From contig CACYBJ010000018.1 in the NCBI GenBank assembly GCA_902772565.1, positions 1 through 5,382 on the forward strand: a stretch of 5,382 bases of DNA. The letters are read 5' to 3'. The notes beneath the pieces were generated by a model. That model was not told the origin of the DNA and ran no database searches. It saw only the letters and a program-made list of their open reading frames with translations. Positions 1-5,382 of the stretch are shown piece by piece. Position 1 is the stretch's first letter; each line of letters begins with the position of its first letter. The position numbers were made by a program, and so were the translations under genes. This DNA is from an uncultured Lachnospiraceae bacterium. Its GTDB lineage: Bacteria > Bacillota > Clostridia > Lachnospirales > Lachnospiraceae.

Positions 1-360
1 TACGATGTGGACCACTTTATTCCATGGTCCTTTGTAATGAACGATGAACTTTGGAATCTGTCACCTATGGATTCCTCCCTTAATTCATCGAAAAGCAACA
101 GGCTTCCCAAGTGGGATCCCTTCTTTAACAGGTTTGCGGAGAATCAGTTCCTCATGTACGGCATGATTCATAAAAAGCCGGAGATACACGAGCTTTTCGT
201 AAAATGCTATAGTGACAATCTTCACTCCATCTGGGCCGGTCAGGAACTCTACCGCCCGGGAAATTCTAAGAAAGAGTTCTTCACCATTCTGGACAAAAAC
301 ATGCGTCCAACCTACGATTCCGCCCGCAGGCAGGGCTACGAAATCTGGAACAGAGCCTGA
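1..360 (+). CDS. HNH endonuclease domain protein, 3' end only
   Basis: Frame 1 is open from the first base to a TGA at 358-360, giving 119 residues with no N-terminus in view. An apparent GTG start at 7 falls inside the nuclease motif, so the gene starts upstream of the window. The visible start reads YDVDHFIPWSFV, then WNLSP, then LNSSKSNRLP. This matches the core of HNH-type nucleases: the Asp-His pair in which His is the general base, a central Asn, and a closing Asn-x-x-Lys that helps hold the metal and phosphate. The last 80 or so residues are Trp/Tyr/Phe-rich and probably helical; I do not recognise a second domain there. Substrate and partners cannot be told from this fragment. It could belong to a defence or restriction gene or be a stand-alone HNH protein. 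The gene ends 23 nt before the MATE start, suggesting co-transcription. Confidence 0.8.
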   Translation, partial: YDVDHFIPWSFVMNDELWNLSPMDSSLNSSKSNRLPKWDPFFNRFAENQFLMYGMIHKKPEIHELFVKCYSDNLHSIWAGQELYRPGNSKKEFFTILDKNMRPTYDSARRQGYEIWNRA

Positions 361-370
361 ATAAGCATTA

Positions 371-377
371 AAGAAGG
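371..377 (+). promoter_or_regulatory. Ribosome binding site that fixes the MATE start
   Basis: AAGAAGG lies 6 nt before the ATG at 384. A TTG at 378 would extend the frame by two codons, but it abuts this purine run with no spacer, so ATG 384 is preferred. Confidence 0.65.
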
Positions 378-383
378 TTGATA

Positions 384-1733
384 ATGGATAAAAGAGAATT
401 ATTTGAAAAAGCAAGTCCCGCCAGAGCCTTAACGGTCATGGCCGTACCTACGGTTATAAGCCAGCTGGTGGTGCTTTTATACAACCTGGCGGACACCTGG
501 TTCATCGGCCGCACAGACAATCCTTATATGGTAGGGGCCTCCTCCCTTGCCTTAACGATTTTCCTTGCGGTAACTGCTTTGTCCAACGTCTTCGGCGTCG
601 GAGGCGGAAGCCTCATGGCAAGGCTTTTGGGTGAGAAGAAAGAAGAGGATGCCAAAAAGGCGGCAGCCTACAGCATGATTACCGCTGTAATCACAGCTCT
701 GGTATTTTCCCTTGCAGTCCTTATATTTATGGAACCGCTGTTAAAACTTCTGGGAGCCAGCAGCAATACCCTTGTTTATGCAAAACAGTATGCTTTTACC
801 ACCGTTGTTCTGGGTGCTGTTCCCACGGTAATGGTTATGTGCATGCCTCAGTTGCTCAGAAACGCAGGCTACTCGGGTGAGTCGGGCTTCGGTGTTATAC
901 TCGGAAACCTTATAAACATCGCCCTGGATCCCTTGTTTATGTTCGTTATCCTGCCGCCCGGAAAAGAAGTCCTTGGCGCAGGAATCGCGACCCTTATTTC
1001 CAATATCATATCCTTCGGATACTTTCTGTTTGTATTTAAGAAACTCAGCAAAAAGACGGTTTTGTCTATTCCCACAAGACTTGTTAAGCTTCCGCCCGAA
1101 TACAAAAAATCCCTGTATTCCGTAGGTATTCCCGCAGCCTTTTCCATCTTCCTGTTTGATCTGGTTACCATAGTCATAAACAGGCTGGCATCTGCCTACG
1201 GAGACATTCCGCTGGCTTCAATTGGAATCGTGCTTAAGCTGGAAAGAATCCCTGTAAATATCGGACTGGGCGTGTGCCTTGGCATGGTTCCGCTCATTGC
1301 CTACAACTACGGCGCCGGAAACAAAGAACGTGTAAAGAAGGTAAGCAACCTGGCAAGAAATACCATTATTGTATTCGCCGTGGCCTGCGCTTTGATATTC
1401 GGACTATTGGCTCCTCAGTTAATGCGATGCTTCATTAAAGATGCGGAAACTGTAAAATGCGGCGTGACTTTCCTTACCGGCAGATGCGCATCCCTACCTT
1501 TCATGATGATCGGCTATCACGTGGTTAATTACATGAACGCGGTGGGAGAGGGTAAAATATCCTTCTTCCTGGCCGTACTCAGGCATTTGATACTGCTGGT
1601 TCCGGCCATGCTCATAATGAATGCGCTTCTCGGTATGGACGGCCTTGTTTTCTCCCAGCTTGTGGCAGATGTAATAAATTCCGCAGCCGCTATAGCAATC
1701 TATTTACGGATTTCAAGAAAGCAATTCACATAA
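384..1733 (+). CDS. MATE family multidrug/drug-metabolite efflux transporter
   Basis: This 449-residue membrane protein fits the usual 440-480 aa MATE length and shows about 12 hydrophobic segments in two related halves, roughly residues 15-218 and 245-440. The N-lobe has the family pattern around 27-43 (LVVLLYNLADTWFIG, with the conserved Asp at 37), then GVGGGSLMARLLGEKK at 71-86 and NIALDPLF at 178-185. The C-lobe repeats the theme with the Gly-rich stretch at 293-313, ending YNYGAGN, followed by a basic loop. MATE proteins sit in the cytoplasmic membrane and export cationic drugs or metabolites using a Na+ or H+ gradient; the coupling ion and substrate here are unknown. The style is nearest the DinF/MepA-like branch of Gram-positive bacteria (inference). 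It follows the HNH gene by 23 nt and is probably read from an upstream promoter. Transcription should end at the hairpin at 1776-1818. Confidence 0.93.
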   Translation: MDKRELFEKASPARALTVMAVPTVISQLVVLLYNLADTWFIGRTDNPYMVGASSLALTIFLAVTALSNVFGVGGGSLMARLLGEKKEEDAKKAAAYSMITAVITALVFSLAVLIFMEPLLKLLGASSNTLVYAKQYAFTTVVLGAVPTVMVMCMPQLLRNAGYSGESGFGVILGNLINIALDPLFMFVILPPGKEVLGAGIATLISNIISFGYFLFVFKKLSKKTVLSIPTRLVKLPPEYKKSLYSVGIPAAFSIFLFDLVTIVINRLASAYGDIPLASIGIVLKLERIPVNIGLGVCLGMVPLIAYNYGAGNKERVKKVSNLARNTIIVFAVACALIFGLLAPQLMRCFIKDAETVKCGVTFLTGRCASLPFMMIGYHVVNYMNAVGEGKISFFLAVLRHLILLVPAMLIMNALLGMDGLVFSQLVADVINSAAAIAIYLRISRKQFT

Positions 1734-1734
1734 T

Positions 1735-1750
1735 CCTGTGCAAACACAGG
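1735..1750 (+). other. Small hairpin directly after the MATE stop
   Basis: CCTGTG and CACAGG form a 6-bp perfect stem with a CAAA loop, starting one base after the stop codon. No T-run follows, so it is not a terminator by itself. It could protect the mRNA 3' end or be chance. Confidence 0.35.
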
Positions 1751-1767
1751 TAATTGCGCCTGAAAAC

Positions 1768-1803
1768 TTGACGATAAACCTCCTGACATTTATATTTATA
1801 AGG
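1768..1803 (+). promoter_or_regulatory. Sigma-A type promoter of putP
   Basis: TTGACG (1768-1773) and TATATT (1791-1796) are separated by exactly 17 bp, close to the TTGACA-17-TATAAT consensus. The predicted start is the G at 1802-1803, giving a leader of only about 18 nt that still holds the AGGAGG ribosome site. The 5' arm of the terminator hairpin lies inside the promoter spacer, and the -10 box forms the hairpin loop. Confidence 0.7.
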
Positions 1804-1818
1804 TCAGGAGGTTTTTTT
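1776..1818 (+). terminator. Rho-independent terminator of the HNH/MATE transcript, overlapping the putP promoter
   Basis: AAACCTCCTGAC (1776-1787) pairs perfectly with GTCAGGAGGTTT (1803-1814), a 12-bp stem around a 15-nt AT-rich loop, followed by a run of seven T (1812-1818), the first three of which also pair. RNA coming from the MATE gene should end here. The 3' arm contains the putP ribosome site. Confidence 0.75.
1806..1811 (+). promoter_or_regulatory. putP ribosome binding site inside the terminator stem
   Basis: AGGAGG is a full match to the anti-16S sequence, 9 nt before ATG 1821. In read-through RNA all six bases are paired with CCTCCT (1779-1784). In RNA started at about 1803 the pairing arm is absent and the site is free. 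Confidence 0.8.
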
Positions 1819-1820
1819 AT

Positions 1821-3293
1821 ATGGGAACAATAGAATTTTGTATTATGACTACCATCATTGTTTACTTGCTTGGCATGCTTGCCATCGGTTTCATGTACAG
1901 CAAAAACAATGGCGATTCCACCGATTTCTACCTTGGCGGCAGAAAGATGGGACCTTTGGTTACTGCCATGTCAGCCGAAGCATCCGACATGTCTTCATGG
2001 CTGCTTCTCGGTCTTCCGGGACTTGGCTATCTTACAGGTATCTGCGAGCCTTTCTGGACCGCACTTGGCCTCGGAGTCGGAACCTATCTTAACTGGCTCT
2101 TTGTATCAAAGCGCTTAAGAAGATATTCCGAGCAAATCGACGCCTATACCATCCCTCAGTTCTTTTCAAAGAGATTTCACGATGATAAGAACCGTCTGAG
2201 CGCTATTGCAGCTCTTGTAATCATCATTTTCTTCGTACCTTATACCGCTTCGGGCTTTTCTGCCTGCGGTAAGCTTTTCAACTCCCTCTTCGGAGTTAAT
2301 TACACTGTGGCAATGGTGGCATCTGCCCTGATTATTACAGGCTATACCATTACCGGCGGTTTTAAGGCCGTTTCTACCACAGACTTTATCCAGAGTATTG
2401 TAATGACCCTTGCGCTTTGTATAGTGCTTCTTTTTGGCGTTGAAACAGCGGGAGGCTGGGACAGTGTCATCGACAACGCAAAGGCTTTACCGGGCCATTT
2501 GAGCCTCACACAGGGCTTTAATCCTGAAACAGGTAAGGCTGTAAGCTACGGCGGCGTAATTGCCATTATTTCAACTCTTGCCTGGGGTCTCGGTTACTTT
2601 GGTATGCCTCACATCCTTCTTCGTTTCATGGCTATCAAGGATGAGGCAAAGCTTAAGCTTTCCAGAAGAGTAGCCACTGTCTGGGTATTTATCGCCATGA
2701 CAGCAGCCGTAATTATCGGTATGGTAGGTCTTGCCGTTTCCAAGACAGGACATCTTGATTATCTTGATACACCTGCCAAAGCTGAAACCATTATCGTTAA
2801 AATGGCAGATCTGATCTCCAAACACGGTATTGTATTTGCCGTAATTGCCGGACTCATTCTTGCGGGTATTCTTGCAGCTACCATGTCTACGGCAGATTCA
2901 CAGATGCTTGCTGCGGCTTCATCTGTTTCCGAAAATATCATCGTTGAATACTTCGGAATCAAGCTGGATGACAAGAAGAAACTCATGGTTGCCAGAGTTT
3001 CCATCATAGTTATTGCGGCTCTCGGTGTGGCATTTGCCCTTGATCCAAACTCATCCGTATTCAGAATCGTGTCCTTCGCATGGGCAGGTTTCGGCGGTGC
3101 TTTCGGACCCCTCATGCTTTGCTCTCTTTTCTGGAAGAGAACCACAAAGGCAGGAGCTATTGCCGGTATGGTTTCCGGCGGTGCCATGATATTTATCTGG
3201 AAGTTCTTAATCAAGCCTATAGGCGGAGTATTCGGTATTTACGAACTTCTGCCGGCATTTATTGTTTCATTCATCTTCATAGTTGCGGTTTGA
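1821..3293 (+). CDS. putP: Sodium/proline symporter (SSS family), ended early by an in-frame TGA
   Basis: 490 residues up to TGA 3291-3293; 514 codons, counting the TGA as one, if the frame is followed to TAA 3363. E. coli PutP has about 502. The protein imports L-proline with Na+ across the cytoplasmic membrane for nutrition or osmoprotection. Hallmarks of the solute:sodium symporter family are present: FYLGGRKMGPLVTAMSAEAS leading into DMSSW at 36-60, where Arg41, Asp56 and Ser58 match the E. coli Na+/proline residues Arg40, Asp55 and Ser57; LGYFGMPHILLRFMA at 257-271; and AATMSTADSQML at 352-363, with Ser356/Thr357 matching the Na+-binding Ser340/Thr341. About 13 hydrophobic segments are visible. 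The TGA falls at the end of the last membrane segment, so all transport residues remain and only the predicted cytoplasmic tail is lost. It is a single-gene transcription unit with its own promoter and terminators. A closely related SSS substrate cannot be excluded, but the motifs favour proline. Confidence 0.92.
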   Translation: MGTIEFCIMTTIIVYLLGMLAIGFMYSKNNGDSTDFYLGGRKMGPLVTAMSAEASDMSSWLLLGLPGLGYLTGICEPFWTALGLGVGTYLNWLFVSKRLRRYSEQIDAYTIPQFFSKRFHDDKNRLSAIAALVIIIFFVPYTASGFSACGKLFNSLFGVNYTVAMVASALIITGYTITGGFKAVSTTDFIQSIVMTLALCIVLLFGVETAGGWDSVIDNAKALPGHLSLTQGFNPETGKAVSYGGVIAIISTLAWGLGYFGMPHILLRFMAIKDEAKLKLSRRVATVWVFIAMTAAVIIGMVGLAVSKTGHLDYLDTPAKAETIIVKMADLISKHGIVFAVIAGLILAGILAATMSTADSQMLAAASSVSENIIVEYFGIKLDDKKKLMVARVSIIVIAALGVAFALDPNSSVFRIVSFAWAGFGGAFGPLMLCSLFWKRTTKAGAIAGMVSGGAMIFIWKFLIKPIGGVFGIYELLPAFIVSFIFIVAV

Positions 3294-3365
3294 CTTGCAA
3301 CTCCTGCTCCGGATGAGAGCATTGCAGAAGAGTTTGAGAATGCCAAACATGCAAAGGAAGCATAA
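3291..3365 (+). pseudogene. putP: Cut-off C-terminal tail of PutP after the in-frame TGA
   Basis: After TGA 3291 the same frame stays open for 23 codons to TAA 3363-3365 and reads LATPAPDESIAEEFENAK plus HAKEA. This has the form of a PutP tail: E. coli has SLLGKAPS followed by a charged helix. The TGA stands where that protein has Ser. No upstream frameshift is needed, so a single base change (for example TCA to TGA) accounts for it. A start codon with a ribosome site for a separate tail peptide is not visible. The HNH gene also ends in TGA and Trp is encoded by TGG here, so a general reassignment of TGA is unlikely. Confidence 0.75.
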
Positions 3366-3400
3366 TTCGGTCAGGCTCTTACTAAATCCAAATAAAAACC

Positions 3401-3433
3401 AAGACCCGGGCAGGAGACTGTCCGGGTCTTTTT
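3401..3433 (+). terminator. Rho-independent terminator after putP, probably bidirectional
   Basis: AAGACCCGGGCAG (3401-3413) pairs with CTGTCCGGGTCTT (3418-3430), a 13-bp stem with one G-U pair and a GAGA (GNRA-type) tetraloop, ending in TTTTT (3429-3433). On the minus strand the same stem is followed by GGTTTTTATTT, so it can also stop the convergent aldo/keto reductase transcript. Confidence 0.9.
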
Positions 3434-3435
3434 AG

Positions 3436-3456
3436 CCCCCGATTTTCAATCGGGGG
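3436..3456. repeat. GC-capped hairpin of unknown role
   Basis: CCCCCGATT (3436-3444) and AATCGGGGG (3448-3456) form a 9-bp perfect stem with a 3-nt loop. No T-run follows on either strand, so it is not a standard terminator. Two smaller stems follow at once: AGCC/GGCT (3457-3467) and CTTTG/CAAAG (3466-3481). The stem followed by GAGCCGTC resembles right-end hairpins of IS200/IS605-type elements, but no transposase or tnpB is in the window, so this is only a suggestion. Confidence 0.5.
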
Positions 3457-3478
3457 AGCCGTCGGCTTTGAGACATCA

Positions 3479-3507
3479 AAGAAATCCAGAAGGGATTTCT
3501 TCTTTTT
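3479..3507 (+). terminator. Second, weaker plus-strand terminator
   Basis: AAGAAATCC (3479-3487) pairs with GGATTTCTT (3493-3501) around a 5-nt loop and is followed by CTTTTT (3502-3507). It would act as a back-up stop for putP. The minus-strand copy has only TTCTTTG after the stem, so it is a poor terminator for the reductase. Confidence 0.6.
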
Positions 3508-3517
3508 GTATTTAAGA

Positions 3518-4711
3518 CTATTTCTTTTTGGCCTTTCGGAACATAAACTTTCTTGCTATGTTTATGCCAATCTTATAGTGGATGGGGCGAAGAGCCTTGT
3601 CCGCTTCTTTGAGTTTTTCCCTGATGGGAATGTTCTGCGGGCAGTGTTTTTCGCATTTGCCGCACTGAATGCATTGGGAGGCAAATGCCGGCTCCTTGGT
3701 AAGTCCGACAGCCTGGGCGTACTGGAAGCGTCCGCTGCTTTTGGATTCCACAAACATGGTATTGTAGCAGCTGAAGGTTCCCGGAATGTCAACGCCCTTG
3801 GGGCATGGCATGCAGTACCTGCAGCCTGTGCAGCCAACCTTTTCTTTGGCGCGGATGCATGCGGTGACTTTGTGAAGCAGTTCGAAATCCGACTCGGTAA
3901 GGTGTCCTGCGGTTGCGGAAGATGCGATACGGCAGTTTTCCTTAACCATATCCAAAGTATTCATTCCCGAAAGAACCACTGTGACTTCCGGCTGATTGTA
4001 AAGCCATCTGAAGCCCCACTCGGCGTAGGACCAGCCGTGAGCGTCATTATCGATGAGCTTCTTGGCATCTGCCGGAAGCATGCCCACGAGTTTGCCGCCC
4101 CGAAGAGGTTCCATAATAACCACCGGAATGCCCTTTTCTGCTGCCGCCTTAAGGCCTTTAACACCGGCCTGGGAGTGCTCGTCGTAGTAGTTATACTGAA
4201 TCTGGCACATGTCCCAGTCGTAATCATTAAGGATCTTTATGAAACCATCGGTGTTTCCGTGGTAGGAGAAGCCGATGTTGCGGATCTTGCCGCTCTTTTT
4301 CTTTTCCGCAATCCAGTCCAGAACGCCTACAGCCTTAAGCTTTTCCCACATGGCTATATCTGTCAGATGGTGCATGAGATAGTAGTCCACATAGTCTGTG
4401 CGGAGGCGGGAGAGTTCTTCGTTGAAGTACTTGTCGAGGGCCTTGTTGTTGCCCACCAGGTACTGGGGAAGCTTGGTGGCAATCTTTATTTTGTCTCTGA
4501 TGCCGTTTCTTTCCACGATTTCACCCAGGGCAGCCTCACTTCCGGGGTAAATGTAGGCGGTGTCATAGTAGTTAACGCCGCTTTTGAAAGCCTCCATTAT
4601 TTCGCGCTCGGCTTCTTCTATGTCGATGCCTCGTCCCTTTTTCTGAAAACGCATGCATCCGAAACCGAGCATTGAGAGCTCGTCGCCGTGTTTATCTTTT
4701 CTGTATTGCAT
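3518..4711 (-). CDS. Aldo/keto reductase with C-terminal [4Fe-4S] ferredoxin-like region
   Basis: A 397-residue cytoplasmic protein. Residues 1 to about 285 form an aldo/keto reductase barrel: GFGCMR at 16-21, and the catalytic tetrad Asp50 and Tyr55 (YYDTAYIYPGSE), Lys80 (ATKLP) and His114 (DYYLMHHL). The phosphate side of the NAD(P)H pocket is suggested by VVLSGMNTLDMVKEN at 245-259. Residues 294-303 carry CxxCxxCxxC followed by Pro, and 347-358 carry CxxCxxCxxxCP, enough Cys for two [4Fe-4S] clusters. This is the COG1453-type architecture common in anaerobes, where electrons may pass between the clusters and a nicotinamide-dependent carbonyl/alcohol reaction; the substrate is unknown. Start MQYRK fits the family; its GGAGGG site lies only 3-5 nt upstream, slightly short. 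The C-terminus is strongly basic (RKAKKK). The gene is transcribed alone, convergent with putP and divergent from the macro-domain gene. Confidence 0.93.
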   Translation of the reverse strand: MQYRKDKHGDELSMLGFGCMRFQKKGRGIDIEEAEREIMEAFKSGVNYYDTAYIYPGSEAALGEIVERNGIRDKIKIATKLPQYLVGNNKALDKYFNEELSRLRTDYVDYYLMHHLTDIAMWEKLKAVGVLDWIAEKKKSGKIRNIGFSYHGNTDGFIKILNDYDWDMCQIQYNYYDEHSQAGVKGLKAAAEKGIPVVIMEPLRGGKLVGMLPADAKKLIDNDAHGWSYAEWGFRWLYNQPEVTVVLSGMNTLDMVKENCRIASSATAGHLTESDFELLHKVTACIRAKEKVGCTGCRYCMPCPKGVDIPGTFSCYNTMFVESKSSGRFQYAQAVGLTKEPAFASQCIQCGKCEKHCPQNIPIREKLKEADKALRPIHYKIGINIARKFMFRKAKKK

Positions 4712-4714
4712 ATA

Positions 4715-4720
4715 CCCTCC
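4715..4720 (-). promoter_or_regulatory. Ribosome binding site of the aldo/keto reductase
   Basis: The minus strand reads GGAGGG and then TAT before ATG 4711-4709. The spacer is shorter than the usual 6-9 nt, but no better in-frame start exists nearby and the protein start matches the family. Confidence 0.65.
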
Positions 4721-4769
4721 GATACATTATTAGTGGAATGCTTGTAACCCGATAACAAAATACCTTTTT

Positions 4770-4808
4770 GGCTGAAATCTGACGACATTTCCGACAGATT
4801 TCGAAGCC
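4770..4808. promoter_or_regulatory. Long imperfect dyad at the start of the reductase transcript
   Basis: GAAATCTG (4774-4781) and CAGATTTC (4795-4802) are perfect inverted copies. Inside them, past one A-A mismatch, CG pairs with CG; outside, past a 2-nt bulge, GGCT (4770-4773) pairs with AGCC (4805-4808). The central loop is 7 nt. It sits just downstream of the predicted reductase start, so it may be a repressor operator or a 5' stem-loop in the mRNA. No T-run follows on the plus strand and an A-run follows on the minus strand, which argues against a terminator. Confidence 0.6.
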
Positions 4809-4844
4809 TGTCCTCATTTTAGCAACGCACCCCAATTATGTAAA
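4809..4844 (-). promoter_or_regulatory. Predicted promoter of the aldo/keto reductase
   Basis: The minus strand shows TTTACA (4844-4839) and TAAAAT (4821-4816) with a 17-bp spacer, each one mismatch from the sigma-A consensus. Start is predicted near 4809, giving a leader of about 98 nt that begins with the dyad at 4770-4808. Confidence 0.55.
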
Positions 4845-4850
4845 GATATG

Positions 4851-4866
4851 TGCTATACTTGAACAT
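4851..4866 (+). promoter_or_regulatory. Predicted extended -10 promoter of the macro-domain gene
   Basis: TG-C-TATACT (4851-4859) is an extended -10 element. The -35 region at about 4831-4836 (CCCAAT) is poor, which extended -10 promoters tolerate. Start is expected near 4866, about 23 nt before the ATG. The footprint overlaps the divergent reductase promoter. Confidence 0.55.
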
Positions 4867-4888
4867 ATAGTTATTTTGGGAGGGGAAT

Positions 4889-5382
4889 ATGCCGTTTCAG
4901 ATTGTTCGTAATGATATTACCAAAATGCAGGCAGATGCCATCGTTAACCCGGCCAATCCCAAGCCTACTTTTGGCTCAGGAATAGACAGGGCGGTTTATG
5001 CCGCGGCCGGCGAGGACCTACTCAGAAAGCGTCATGAAATAGGTGAGGTCGCCCCCGGAAACTCCTTTATAACAAAGGGATACAATCTTAAAGTCAAATA
5101 TATAATTCACACCGTAGGAACTCCCTGGATGGGAGGAGATGCGGGAGAAGAGGATGTGATCAGGCGCTGCTATCGAAGCGTATTTGAGATTGCGGTCAGG
5201 AAGGAATTAGGAAGCCTTGCAATACCGCTTTTGGCCTCCGGAAGTTACGGTTTTCCCAAGGCCCTGGCTCTTAGGATTGCTCTTTCCGAAATAGAAAGCT
5301 TTCTTCTTGAGCATGAAATGGAACTTTTCCTGGTGGTATTCGATGAGAAGGCCTTCTCTTTATCGTCGGATATTTACGGCGA
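4889..5382 (+). CDS. Macro-domain (ADP-ribose-binding) protein, 5' part
   Basis: The frame opens at ATG 4889 after GGGAGGGG (4878-4885) and is still open at the window end: 164 full codons plus two bases. Residues 7-41 hold the macro-domain opening: RNDIT (Asp9, which usually contacts adenine), ADAIVNPAN at 15-23 in place of the common NAAN form, then GSGIDRAVYAAAG at 29-41 in place of the usual GGGV loop. Residues 71-77 read YIIHTVG and 113-123 read PLLASGSYGFP, the second phosphate-binding loop. Macro domains bind ADP-ribose or O-acetyl-ADP-ribose and many remove ADP-ribose from proteins. The Ser in the catalytic loop is a variation I associate with a Firmicutes subgroup that has extra sequence after the domain; that part is not visible here. 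The protein is probably cytoplasmic. The promoter overlaps the divergent reductase promoter. Confidence 0.88.
   Translation, partial: MPFQIVRNDITKMQADAIVNPANPKPTFGSGIDRAVYAAAGEDLLRKRHEIGEVAPGNSFITKGYNLKVKYIIHTVGTPWMGGDAGEEDVIRRCYRSVFEIAVRKELGSLAIPLLASGSYGFPKALALRIALSEIESFLLEHEMELFLVVFDEKAFSLSSDIYG

Noticed and set aside
7..360. GTG at 7 as a genuine start of the HNH gene
   Set aside because: It lies inside the HNH motif and the frame is open to the window edge, so the gene is truncated by the window.
378..386. TTG at 378 as the MATE start
   Set aside because: It touches the ribosome site with no spacer; ATG 384 has a proper 6-nt spacer.
3291..3293. Genome-wide reassignment of TGA to a sense codon
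   Set aside because: The HNH gene ends at a TGA followed at once by a ribosome site and start, and Trp is encoded by TGG throughout.
3282..3300. prfB-like +1 frameshift at GTT TGA C
   Set aside because: The +1 frame gives a basic, non-PutP sequence, whereas frame 0 after the TGA gives the expected symporter tail. No SD-like AGGGGG precedes it.
3434..3481. CRISPR repeat
   Set aside because: The palindromic unit occurs once, with no spacers or further copies in the window.
3506..4675. A 389-codon open frame on the plus strand opposite the aldo/keto reductase
   Set aside because: It is antisense to a gene with a full catalytic tetrad and Cys clusters, has no ribosome site, and its protein shows no recognisable domain; it is a codon-bias shadow.
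4721..4765. A second reductase promoter using TTGTTA with TAATAA close to the gene
   Set aside because: The spacer would be about 20 bp; the TTTACA-17-TAAAAT pair is clearly better.

Overview
The window looks like chromosomal DNA of a low-to-mid GC Gram-positive anaerobe, most likely a Clostridia member of the Lachnospiraceae type. The clues are strong AGGAGG/GGGAGG ribosome sites before most genes, sigma-A style promoters, compact intergenic regions, a Na+/proline symporter, an aldo/keto reductase carrying two iron-sulfur Cys clusters, and a macro-domain protein of a form I associate with that group. The taxonomic call is an inference from gene style. There is no rRNA, tRNA, CRISPR array or complete insertion sequence.

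Layout. (1) Bases 1-360 (+) are the 3' end of an HNH-nuclease-type gene cut by the window edge. (2) 384-1733 (+) is a MATE-family efflux transporter 23 nt downstream, probably in the same transcript. (3) 1821-3293 (+) is a PutP-type sodium/proline symporter with its own promoter. That promoter, the terminator for the upstream genes and the putP ribosome site share about 50 bp. The putP frame is interrupted by an in-frame TGA near its end, and a recognisable PutP-like C-terminal tail continues in the same frame to 3365. (4) 3366-3517 holds two rho-independent terminators and an unexplained GC-rich hairpin between convergent genes. (5) 3518-4711 (-) is an aldo/keto reductase with a C-terminal ferredoxin-like region. 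(6) 4712-4888 is a divergent control region with two overlapping promoters in opposite directions and a long imperfect dyad. (7) 4889-5382 (+) is the start of a macro-domain (ADP-ribose-binding) protein that runs off the window.

The genes do not form one pathway. They read as separate housekeeping or stress functions: efflux, osmolyte/proline uptake, redox metabolism and ADP-ribose handling. I do not see a clear new multi-gene system. The most interesting content is regulatory. At putP the layout should let the gene's own transcript carry a free ribosome site while upstream read-through RNA terminates or carries a masked site. Other points of interest are the in-frame UGA-C in putP with a conserved-looking tail (and a weak SECIS-like hairpin behind it), the overlapping divergent promoters with a 5' stem-loop, and a solo hairpin that may be a transposon-end relic.
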